Origin: Seison nebaliae
Lineage: Eukaryota > Rotifera > Pararotatoria > Seisonacea > Seisonidae
NCBI GenBank assembly: GCA_023231475.1
Contig: JALJEE010000366.1
Coordinates: 1 to 64,000 of the forward strand
DNA: 64,000 bases
Direction of reading: 5' to 3'
The notes under the pieces are model-generated. The model saw only the letters and a list, made by a program, of their open reading frames with translations. It was not told the origin of the DNA and did not search any database. Numbering within the stretch: the stretch's first letter is position 1; each line of letters begins with the position of its first letter. Both the position numbers and the translations under genes were made by a program. Positions 45,620-57,600 of the stretch are shown here, one piece after another.

Positions 45620-47632
45620 ATGCTGGCTTCTTTAAATTTCAATAGTTGTTCTGATATTAAACCATCAGACGCAACAAACGAATCAACTCTATCATTCCTT
45701 TACAACAACAACATTAATAGCAATGATAATAACAATAACAATCAGAATAATATCGATGGAAATGAACAGAAATTGTTATCCAATTTCCTTCAATCTCAAA
45801 CACAAAATGAACCAATTCCTCAACAACAACAACAACAACAACTGAAGCAACAACCACCCCAACAATTGTTAAGACAGTCGCAAACAAATAATTCGAATGA
45901 ACAAGATTTATTCTCATTAAATTTTAATAATTATTTCCAACAATTACAAACATCACAACTGAATCTCCCGATTAATGAAGTGAGAACACCAGCCACCGTA
46001 GAAAACGATAGTGGAAGTACATTACATGAAAATGAAAGTGGTTATTCGACGGAAGATTCATATACGAATAAATTCAAATTCTCCCCAAAAGATGAAGAAT
46101 TCGTCACAAGAAAACAATCGTCACCGGAAGACACGAAACCGAATATCAATCAAATTCCGAATACTTTCAATACTCAAGTTAATGAACTTGCATCATCACC
46201 CATCACATCTTCATCAACTTCGCCTGCATTTCAACCATTACCACAAATGGTCAATTCTAGTATTGGGAGCGATGCATCCAATATGGCTTCATACCAACAA
46301 TTAGTCGCTCAAATGTTAACTGCAGCATCGATCAATTCCACCAACACCTTTTCCAATTCTAATCATTTAATGGCACAAATTGCAGCCGCTGCCAATGGAA
46401 TGAACTCGTGGAATCCTTATATTCAACATTCATTCTATACTGCCCCTTTGAAATATGCAAATCCCGATACGAATATAGAGGTGACTTTGGAAAATAAAGA
46501 TTTATGGCAACGCTTCCATAACATTGGAACTGAAATGATAATTACGAAAACTGGTCGACGAATATTTCCCACATTTAAATCCAAATTGAAAGGTCTGAAT
46601 GATTCGTTGAAATATATATTATTAATGGATGTTATTCCGATGGATGATAATCGTTATAAATATCATAATTCTGAATGGGTCATTACCGGTAAAGCTGAAC
46701 CACAATTCCAACGACGTTTATATCCCCATCCCGACTCTCCAGCTACAGGCAAACATTGGATGAGTCAAACAATATCTTTCCAAAAACTCAAGTTTACAAA
46801 CAACGCATTAGACCAACAAGGACATGTTAGTCGTTTTATAATTTTCTTTTTTCTTCATATTTGTATTTTATAAAGATTATTTTAAATTCGATGCATAAAT
46901 ATCTCCCACGATTCCATGTTGTGCAAGCAGATGATTTGTCTAATTTGCAGAATGCTCAATTCAATACTTTTGCATTTGAAGAAACTCAATTCATTGCAGT
47001 GACAGCATATCAAAATGAGAAAATTACACAATTGAAAATTGATCACAATCCATTCGCTAAAGGTTTTCGAGATAATTCCATGCTAAAACGAAGTACGAAC
47101 AGGTTTCTTTAATTAATATTTCTCTGAAATCTTTCATATAAATATTTTCCCTTTTAGTGATCAACCGACCAAAACTTCATTTGATCGAACATCGTATGGA
47201 AATGAATTTTTGGAGCAATTTGGACAAAATCCTAATGCTAATGTGCAAAGCTATTATGCAAATCTATTAATGCAAAGAAGATTTCTGATGGCCATGCAAC
47301 AAATATCCTCAGATGCTACTCCAACACAAACACAAAATATTCCATCACAGTTCCTTAATTTCGGTGAACAAAACTTAAAGAATAATATGATGAACCCATT
47401 ATTACAACCTCAACAATTATTCGACCAACAATCTCAACAACCAAATTTCAACCTGCTACAACCACAAGTACAACAACAAACATTATCACAACAAACTCCA
47501 AATAATCAGAGTAATGACACTGGTGAATCAAATAATAATTCCTCGAACCGAAAGCGAAAGAGTTGTGATGAAGAAATTTTCGGCAATTCGGAAAAAATTA
47601 GAAAATTCTCGAATGAATATTTCGCACAATAA
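45620..47632 (+). CDS. T-box transcription factor of the Tbx2/3 type
   Basis: Three exons, 45620-46825, 46876-47102 and 47158-47632, fit in phase and give 635 residues. The N-terminus is rich in Asn, Gln and Ser. The T-box spans about residues 285-475. It begins [20 protein letters not shown] and contains [83 protein letters not shown] and PFAKGFRD. The closest relatives I know are Tbx2/Tbx3, Drosophila bifid/omb and nematode tbx-2. The tail is Gln-rich and has a [10 protein letters not shown]-like nuclear localisation signal. It binds T-box DNA elements and usually represses transcription in development. Confidence 0.92.
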
Positions 47633-47709
47633 AAATTCCATAAATAAATTATATTTCATTCCAATTTTTTATTAATTATTATTCTATTTGAAACAGTATT
47701 TAAATTATG

Positions 47710-47736
47710 AGTGTGTGACGTGTGTGTGTGTGTGAG
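47710..47736. repeat. (GT)n microsatellite
   Basis: A short interrupted GT repeat lies in the 3' flank of the T-box gene. Confidence 0.85.
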
Positions 47737-48193
47737 TGAATTGTGCTTACTTCAAATTTTATTAATTTTATCGCCAATTCAAATTTTACAACATTCATTG
47801 TGAATTTATTTATCACGATTAATTTAATGATTTCATAATTATTCAAATAATATATTTTCTTAACATTTATTCGATAACATAAGAAATATCTTACAAATAA
47901 TCTACAATATCTGTTAGAGTAATCTAAATTATTTCATCACCAGATAAATATCTATACGATATTTAAACATGATAAGCAAGAGTTAGAGAATAAATTAAGA
48001 TTTCGTGAATTTTTAGATTTTAATTTATATTTTTTATAAAGAATTAAAGAAATTAAAGAATTAGAATGAAAGTTTTAAATAGATTGTATCTGAATAGTTG
48101 AAACAAATCTAAACAATTTTGAACATTTTCATTTGATTTTTTTTCGAGTTTAGTTGATTTTAATTATTTTACCATTTTCCTTATCTTAACAAA

Positions 48194-48814
48194 ATGGGAA
48201 GAAGACCAGACGAAACTCCTTGGGATAGTGCTGCGAGGGTATGTCTTCTTTTGTCACTACTAGTGGTATTGGTTAGACTTAATATTGTCTATTCTTGTCT
48301 ATTTCATGGCGATTTAGACAATAAGTGTTATCGTTATAGTACTCACAAGTCAAACAATAAAAGGTATCAATGATGCTGGTAAACCTAGTGATGAAACTAG
48401 CGACATAAAGATGCGATCCGTTGTACTACTGATATTCTGCATATTTTCAACCATATTCTCTTTCGTGTGTCTAGTCGGAGTTCTGCTAAAGAGGTCAAAT
48501 TTACTTTTCATGGTTAGTTCTTCTGGAAAAGGATTTCACTATATACAAAATTTGAATAGTCCGAAAGTTTAATGTTCGCGATAACAATTTGTTCGGTGCT
48601 ATTGTATGCGTTAGTTCAAGAAATATGGATGTACAACTTCGATTGGATATGGCTAAATTATGCTCTCACTTACAGCCTTCATTCATCTTTTGCATTTCTA
48701 TCAGTAGTCTTTGGACTAGTCGTCTGCATTAGAAATGAAACGGCCGGGGATATGTGTTCAAGTTTCTATTGGAAATCGACAGATACGTCGAATCTGTTCC
48801 GCAGAGATTTCTAA
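48194..48814 (+). CDS. Small four-helix membrane protein, unknown family
   Basis: Three exons, 48194-48238, 48318-48512 and 48560-48814, all join in phase 0 and give 164 residues. A short polar N-terminus (GRRPDETPWDSAAR) is followed by four hydrophobic segments: about residues 17-32 (ISVIVIVLTSQTI), 53-75 (VVLLIFCIFSTIFSFVCLVG), 84-104 (LMFAITICSVLLYALVQEIW) and 115-137 (SLHSSFAFLSVVFGLVVC). A short polar loop joins helices 1 and 2. The two-plus-two spacing with short loops is that of a small tetraspan protein, but it has no tetraspanin CCG motif. No family recognised. Confidence 0.55.
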
Positions 48815-51678
48815 AATAAATAAATCAGAAACAATTTTATTTTTTACAAGTTTCTTAGTTATTTCAAAGGTCCAACAAATTTCATTCAATTGAGAATGGA
48901 AAACCTCTTCTAATGACGATTTCGTTGAGTCATCCGAGTAAATTGTTTTTCTGTTTGCCAGCAATTGTCCGTTGAGTGAAATGAAACGTAGTCCAAAAGA
49001 ACTAGAGGATTTTCTTCTGGAACGAATAGTGATTTCCTTCCTTCTTCTACATGCAAGTGTATGTTCAACAATGTTTACTTATCTGATTGAAAGAATCGTC
49101 AGAGTGAATAGACAATAGAATTCTTCAAGAGATGTCTTCCCTCGAATTATCTTTATAAAGAACACTTCATTCGACTTATCAAGAAATAATCTCTGATATC
49201 ATTTACTTTTAATACATTGTCTATTAAAATCGTGGAAGAGTGTAATTCTGTTCTCAAAATATTTTCAACTACGAATAAACTCTACTTTCAATTATTCAGT
49301 AATTGATAAATTTAATCTACTCAAAATATTGATGATAATTCAAACAGATATTAATCTCGTCATATATCATTGCCGTAGGAATAAATCATAGGAAAGATCG
49401 TTAAGCGTTTATACATTTATTATACTAAATTTATTCCATTGGGAATTCCAACTAGTAAACATTATATTTTATAAATGAATTCGGAAGGGTAGAATTTGTT
49501 GTAAATGAGAAGAATACAACTTCATATTATAAACTTTATATTATAAAGTGAATAATAATACATAATTATAAGAACCAGAAGTAATGGAGGTCATACACGT
49601 AATTGTTTATTTCACAATAAATCATTGGACATCAAGTCGTACAATGAGAAATTATTTTAATGTTCAATCAATATTCAAGTTCGTCGATTAGAATACGAAA
49701 CAACATTAGACATCGTCGTGTTCATCTTTTCAAAATCAAATTTTAAATGAATTATATGAAACATTCGATGTACAGGATCAAATTACAGTTCACGACCCTT
49801 TTATATTAACAACATACAATTATGTAGTTGTTCATTATCTCATAATAATCATCTTATAGTTTATTGATTATTATAAATATTAATTGATTTTCAATGATAG
49901 GATGTTCATATTCAAATTGTTAACTAATAGAATAATATCGAAATAAAAAAATTACGATAAATCTTCTTCATATTACGTTTCTTAAGAAAATATCAATTTA
50001 ATATTAATGTTTAATATAAAGTGTTTTTATTATTTATTTACTTCTATGATAATTATTAATTATCGTTTATGGATCGTTCAATATGATTGTTTGTTATATC
50101 ATCAACTACCAAACGAAGCTATATCAAAATTATTTGAAAATAATCATAAGAAAAAAGAAGTAACGTAGAGTTTCCTCAGCTGAAAATTAAGTTTTTTAAC
50201 GTAACATTATGTGGATGATTATGATATGAATTGTTCTTAAAAATAATGAAACAAAATTGAATCTATATCACTCCAACTTGTTAATTGTGTCGAATCACAG
50301 TATTTCTATTAAAGCGGTCTGATCTCTGCGTTTTTTTAATTTTCTCTATTAAATTGATCATACTTTATCGCTTAGGACAATTCGTCATTGTTATTATAAA
50401 TTTTCATGATAATTATTAAGATCGAGTAAAATATGATTGAAGTAAACAAAATAATAATAATATAATTGAAAAATCGAGAAGATTTCTTATGGATGATTTG
50501 TAGGAACAGTTTGGAAGAATGTAGGAAGAATGAAATTGTCCGCGAAATGTCATTAGAGGAAGTTCAGCTTCCTGTGGATTCTAGTCAATTATCATAAATA
50601 CTAAACAATTTTCTTTTAGACGGTTTACATTGATTTCAAATTCGAACTCATATGTTGGAGTTGTTTATATCAGGCGAAATTCGCAGGTATTTGTTAAAAA
50701 CTGTTTTTAGTCATCTGTTTAATAGTGACGTCTGATAATGTTTTGAATAAGCAGGTAATAATTGAATTAGAGTAGATCATTCTACTTCTTAATCGAACTC
50801 ACAGTCATGAAAGGTTTGGAGGGAATGTACTAGATAAAAAAATTTATTAACTGATCGTTATTATACAATCAAAAACATTATGGAAATCATAAAAATCAAG
50901 TACTATCATGACCTGGCTATTTCCGCCAATACGAATCTACCGATAATTATGATGATGTAAAAAACTCTATTCTCCCACTGTTTACTTTCGCTATTATTAG
51001 TGGAAACTCATTTATTTCAGTTGTATAAGTTTGAATCAAGATAACTGTCAGCAATAAGTACTTTTATCTGACGACATTATCACACTTATACAATATTTAT
51101 ATAATCAATAAACACTAATTAAATATACACACAATGACCGGCAACGTTCTCCAATATATCTATGTGCGTGTATTAACCTATTTGTCATAATGTTCATAAA
51201 TAAATATTTCAAGAAATGTTCTCATTCTTTTCTTCTTTATTATTTTCAAATAGATGAATTTCTTATATATTTCCCCTTTAAAAAATTGTTTTTCTATGTT
51301 TCTTTTACTTCGTACCAATTGCCATTTCCTTCATATTACCATATACTTATCGTTGTAAATTATTATTACTTCTTAAAAAAATTATTCGTAAGTTCACTAA
51401 ACTTATTTAATACGGTAGTAGTTTTTTTATTATTCCGATTTTTTTTATTTTTCCGATTTTATTTACCATAATATTCCGTTCTATGACTTTCGATTCTACT
51501 TCAGTTTACACTTCCAAATGTTACGTACAATTGTTATACGTATATTCAATAGTTGTCAAAGTTTAGTTTGATAATAAAATCATAGCTAGTTCCGCCGAAT
51601 AATTGTAATAAATTAGTTAATAAACTTTATTTATGGACGATTATCTGAAGAAAGACGACATTTTAAAGAATTGAAGAT
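48815..51678. other. Gene-poor AT-rich region
   Basis: Nearly 3 kb shows no convincing coding sequence on either strand. Short Phe/Ile-rich frames (for example 51190-51471) have the composition of noncoding AT-rich DNA. No tRNA or other RNA gene was recognised by eye. Confidence 0.5.
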
Positions 51679-51927
51679 ATGTTAATGAATTGGATGGTTG
51701 AAATAGGAATTGATGGAATTGGCGCTTTAATTTTATCGTCAATGCAAACGACCTCACATTTGACTCATAACATTAGAGTTTCTTATGTAAATGAATTGAG
51801 AAGGAAGGTAAGATTGAGAATTATATATGATAATGTAATATGTCCATTCATTATTTATATTCAGTTGAACGTAAATGAATTAATGTTCTATGCGTCAGGA
51901 GATTTTATTACACATAATCTTATGTAA
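51679..51927 (+). CDS. Small possible gene, 63 residues
   Basis: Two exons, 51679-51807 and 51865-51927, are separated by a 57-nt intron with a strong GTAAGA donor and a TTATATTCAG acceptor, and they join in phase 0. The product has no signal peptide and no recognised domain (YVNELRRK joined to LNVNELMFYASGDFI). The good splice signals are the main support; it could also be the last two exons of a longer gene whose 5' part I cannot see. Confidence 0.35.
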   Translation: MLMNWMVEIGIDGIGALILSSMQTTSHLTHNIRVSYVNELRRKVRLRIIYDNVICPFIIYIQLNVNELMFYASGDFITHNLM

Positions 51928-52871
51928 CATTAAAGGAAAATAAATGATTAATCGTAAAAATGATTCATAATTTATCATTCATTTTCTTTGTTCTGATTAG
52001 AGGAAACGGTTTTACTGAAGGGAAATTTGAAGAATCAATCGAATTTTTTGTTTGAAATAGAAAAATTTTTGTGATGAAGATTAATATGGATTGTAAGATT
52101 GATATGTTTCTTTCTAGACAATCGTCCACAATTCGAATATCCTAATTTCAATATAAAGACTAGTATCTTCCCTAAAACGGTTTCCGTTTTCTCTTTAATC
52201 TATTTTCCTATGAAATGAGAATTTTAAGTGACAGCTCAATTCTTAGTTTAATCCAAAATTTGAAAGGAAAAAAATTCATACAAAATTCTCTTTTTTCATC
52301 TTCGAATTGAAGTGATATGATTTGTTGTGAAGAGGAATATTTTATGTAAATAAATTGTGGAAGGAAGACTATTTGAGTTCGATACCTTCCTTGTCGGAAA
52401 AACGGGAAATTCTTTTAATTGAATTTTTGTGAGGGAACTAATTCTTGTGAAGAATTTTTTTGTGAATTGATTTGAATGAATAATAGAATTATCGTCCACA
52501 CTAATCACATATGATGATAATCATGATAATCATATTCATCATCGAACGTCGAATCGAATCAGGTTCTCTATCTTCTTAACGACCGAGTCGAGTAAGAAGT
52601 ATTGTGTTAATGATCAAAATTCGATAGACCAGATTCGATTATTCGGATTAGAATAGAAGAAGAATTTATGTTTATTATCATACATCTTGATAATTCTTTT
52701 CAATATTGTTGATGAAGATGAATATTTATTTTTCCACTTATTATGGTGAGTGTTTGAGGAGGTGAAGAATGATGATGAAGTGAAAATAGTAACGTTTCTT
52801 CTCCCACATTCGTTAGAGAGACAGTGAGTAAATGGATGAACAGATATTTGAATGAATGAATGAATGAATGA
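51928..52871. other. Upstream region of the spectraplakin gene
   Basis: This is noncoding as far as I can see. At 52850-52879 it ends in a (GAAT)n tetranucleotide run that contains the in-frame TGA just before the chosen spectraplakin ATG. Confidence 0.5.
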
Positions 52872-52879
52872 ATGAATGA
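52850..52879. repeat. (GAAT)n tetranucleotide repeat at the spectraplakin start
   Basis: Seven copies of the 4-mer overlap the first codons of the spectraplakin frame. Each copy offers an ATG followed by a stop two codons later in its own frame, so the run forms a cluster of minimal upstream ATGs. Because the unit is four bases, a change in copy number would not alter the frame after the last ATG. Confidence 0.8.
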
Positions 52880-54642
52880 TAATGAAATGGAAGAGAATTT
52901 GAATATAAATCAACAAATATCATCAGTGATGGGAAGAATGACAGGAAAGGAAAGTTCGTCAATGATCGGGATGAATGAGTCGATGGGGGAGCGATGGAGC
53001 GTAGTGAATTCAAAAGAATATTTTTATGCGAAAAAAACGAATCGAGACGTGACAATTCGAAGCGCGAAAGACTATGTTCGAAAGAAGATCGTTATCGAAA
53101 CATCGTCGAGACGAGGAGGGAACGTGAATTTGAATGTTAAGCTGAATCATCCTAATAATTTGAGTAAGAGTCAAGTGAATGAAGATAGAGATAAAAATTC
53201 ATCTTCCCATATCAACATCATAAAGAAGGAGAATTCGTTCGATAATTATAAAAATAATAAATCGTGTATTATTGAAAATAATAAATATTCGAATGGTCAA
53301 CCTCATTCTTATCATCAACATTCTCATATAAATATTATTAATAATAATATAAAAAAGAAAAAAAATTATTATCGAACAAATAAATCAGATATACACTCCA
53401 CTAACCAACATTATCACCATCATCATCATCAAACTAATAGCGACAACAACAGAGATAAATATATTCTTACCTATAATCGTGTGGGAGAGAATAGTGACAT
53501 AGAAACACAGAAGAAGAAGAAGAAGAAGAAAGAAGTAGAATATATCGATACAAGTAGAATTAATACAAGTACATGTACATTCGACAATTATACTGCAAAT
53601 AAAGATGTCGGTAATGTGATTGATGAGAATCATAAAACGAATCAATTAACTGATAAGAAGAGAGTGAATAAGAATAATTATCAGAAGAGGACGACGAATA
53701 ACTCGTCAAGTTTTAGTGAAGAACATCAAGATAATTTTCCATCTCAATCTTCTCGTTCGTTAAAATCTCATTTGAAATTGAATGTTGATGTAAATTCGAT
53801 TAATTTCCAAAAGTTCTCTTCATATTCTGCATCGGCATTCTATTCCACTCATCCCAATAATCTTGTTACATCATCTGAAATATTGCCACTCCCAACTACT
53901 CTAACGACATCAATACCTACAGATCGAACAAATAATTCGATTGAACATACTATTAATAATAATCATCATCAAATTCGTCATCAAATCAATTCGTCTGTAC
54001 CGTCAACTTCAACATTATCTTCATTTGTTTCAACTAGATCGTCATCATCAGTTTCTTTATCTCCCTTATCCATCACCAACAACATCTCCATATCGTCGAC
54101 GAGTTCGAATTGGAGAGAAAAGAAATTGAGATTATTATCACGATCTAATGTTTCAATCGTCTCTTGCGGAAGTAACGGTAATACTGCCACCAGTCATTTA
54201 GTAAGTGAGAATAACGACGATCTAATTCGATTGGAAAATGATGAGAGAAGAATTAATTCTTATACAAAAATTTCGATAAATTCTGAGAAGAAACGGAAGA
54301 AACATCAAAATGAACAGTTTTATACGAGTGAATCCTTTAATCATTATCCCACCACGTCGCAAGTGAAGAAGTTGAAAGAGAATTTATTACCATCTCAACC
54401 CATCATAATCGATTATTCTCATACGCAAGAAATACCAAACAATTCCCACAATTCAACGAAGAAGACGATGTATTCTGAACGAATCTCTTCCATGACCAAT
54501 GGAACATTAAAGAGAACACGTCAATCTCAACCATTCGTCTATAAACATGGAACATCACAAAATAAGACTGATAATAATACATCTCTCGTTCCATCACTTC
54601 CAACAAATAATACTCAATCAGAAACACATATCAACAACACCA

Positions 54643-54678
<36 letters not shown>

Positions 54679-57600
54679 GATTATCAAATAATCGATCATA
54701 TTATTCAGATAAATTGAATTATACAACTAATCTAACATATCTTCAACAGCAACAACAACAACAACAACATTCGTCATCCATACCATCAGATGGTAAGAAG
54801 GAGACTTTACAAATCCTTCAATTAGATGCAGCTGATCGTGCCGTATTGAAAGTAGCAGAGGAGAGAGATGCAATTCAAAGGAAAACCTTTACCAAATGGA
54901 TCAATAAACATTTGAGGAAGCAGAATTGTCAAATCAGTGACATCTTCCACGAATTGAGAACAGGTGTTCGTCTTTTGCAATTATTAGAGATATTGTCCGA
55001 TGTACATCTCCCGAGAGAACGAGGTAACATGCGTTTTCATCATTTGAACAATGTCCAAAGATGTTTATCATTTCTCGAATCGAATAATATCCGTTTAGTC
55101 AATATGCATGCTGACGAGATTGTTGATGGAAATGGAAAATTGACATTAGGATTAATTTGGACAATTATTCTTCATTTTCAAATTTCGGATATTATTGTTA
55201 AAATGAAAGCGAATCATGCCATCCTCCAACAACAACAACAACAACCAAATTTAACAAAATTAGAAATTTCATCAAAATCTTCTCTCAATTCTCAAAAACA
55301 AAAATCGACATCATCAATTACACGAATTGAATCCATCATTAATCCTTCCCAACTAACAACAACAACAAAAATAGAACCAAAATTAGAAAAGAATGAATTA
55401 AATGTCACAATAAAATCAATAAATTCAAATGAAAATTCATCTCCTAATTTGAAAGTTATTCAATCTACCTTATCCAATGACAACAACAACAACAACAACG
55501 ATAATAAAAATAATGGAGAAGATAAGAAGAAAGTTTTAACTTCATCAGTTTCAACTCCAAGTGCATCAGCTGTAGCAGCTGAAGCAAGAGCAGCTTTATT
55601 GGATTGGGCAAGAGAGAATGTAGACGGATATTCGAATATCACTGTTAATGATTTCGCAAGAAGTTGGAGAAATGGTCAAGCCTTTCTTGCTATTCTCCAT
55701 CGACAGAAACCGGAATTATTTACATTAAAACGATATGGGGAATTTGAGAAATGTTATAACCGTTCATCGATAGTCAATCTTCAATTGGCATTTGATATTG
55801 CCGAAAAAGAGTGGAATGTTACAAAGTTATTAGATCCGGAAGATGTTGATACGGATCATACTGATCCCCGATCATTGATGACCTATATCTCATTATTATA
55901 TGAAGTGATGCCAACGGTACCGATGCATCCATATGAGAAAGAAAGAACAGAAATGTTGAAGAAGTTGAATAAAGATTATTTGAGAATTGGGGAAATACTC
56001 CATTCTAGTATCGAGAAGAGATTCCTCGATTTTTATGAAAAGGAGAAATTATTCGATGAATCAATTCCCAAAATGGAGACGATGGGAAAATTGATTAAGA
56101 GATTGTATAAAGAATTGAATGAATTAAAGAATCGTGAGGATTATTATAAGAATGATCTCCCGAGAATGAGAAGAGATTTAGTAATGCTCTATGTTCAAAT
56201 TAAAAAGATTTCAACGAAAAAATGTTCGATAAAAATTCCTGATCATTTAATGATTGAAGAATTGAATGGTCAATTAACTAAATATGAACAACTTACAATA
56301 TCAAAAGAATTTTCATTAATGGAACGAATTCGTGAACTTCAAGAATTGGACAATACTCAACATATCGATCAACCATTACGATCATTACGTAATAAATGGG
56401 AGAAGGAATGTTATTATCCAATGAAAGAGATGATGGATGGAATTGTTGATAATCGCCAAACGGAATCGATTGATTATGATCATTTGAGGAAGGCAGTCGA
56501 ACAATTTAATGAGAAGAAGAATGAAATAAATGATGAGGCGAATACGATTAGTGATGACATTCAATCACTTCGTGAACAATATGAGAATGTTTTGAGTAAA
56601 GAATATAAAATGTTAATCGATAAACGAATGGAATTATATGAATGTCAATTGAAATGGATCGTTAAAGAATTATCAGAATTTGAAGAATTAATTCATGAGA
56701 ATTTAGTGAAACGATTACATGATATGGAGAAGAATGCGATAAATAGTCGAACGATTTATTTGGAGAAAATTGAAATGATTCGTCAATATCTTCAATCAAC
56801 AAATGATGAAGTTATCAAGAAATATCCGATAAAATTCATTGAGAATGATCGACAAAAATCTCATGAGCAATTAACGTGTTATTTTACATCAACTGATGTA
56901 TTGAATGAAGAATTGGAAGAATTGAATAAAAAACAAAATGAATTTGATCATTTTATTCGATTGAATATTGATGTGGTCGATTTCTTCCAATCAACTGATC
57001 ATCGATTAATTGATATCAATAAAGAGAAGTTAACACAATTTCTGGAAGAGAATAAATCTTATTTCATTCATCCAAAACATCATTCATCGAATGATCGTGT
57101 CAGTTCGAATGCAACAAAATTTCTCACTTCCATCACGAAAATCGTCGAATTGCACAACTCCATTCGACATACTCTCCAACAACGAATAAAACATAAAAAT
57201 CAATTAACGAAATTCTTATCTGATTTCTTATCATTACTCTCATGGATTCATGGTCATATTCGTGAAGAGAACGAACGAGATTGGGCGTCATTTATTCTCC
57301 GTCCACTTCCATCCAATTCCATCACTAATTTCATTACTAATCAATCGTCTTCTTTGTCCATAACGAATTCGATGCAATTACCCAAATCTACTAGTAATCG
57401 AAATAATTTAGATAAAACATTATCAATGATAACAACAACAACAACAGCAACTTCATCGATTAATCCGTCGAATTTGATGACAGTATCAGGAAATTTATCA
57501 TCATCATCTTCACTCAATAATAGTCATAATAGAATGAGTTCATTAAATTATTCGAATCATTTCGATTCATTCGAAAAGATTAATGAATCGAAAATTCTTC

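Noticed and set aside
48815-51678. Possible tRNA or other RNA gene in the gene-poor region
   Set aside because: No cloverleaf with a GTTCRANNC-type T-arm could be recognised by eye; a tRNAscan or Infernal run would decide.
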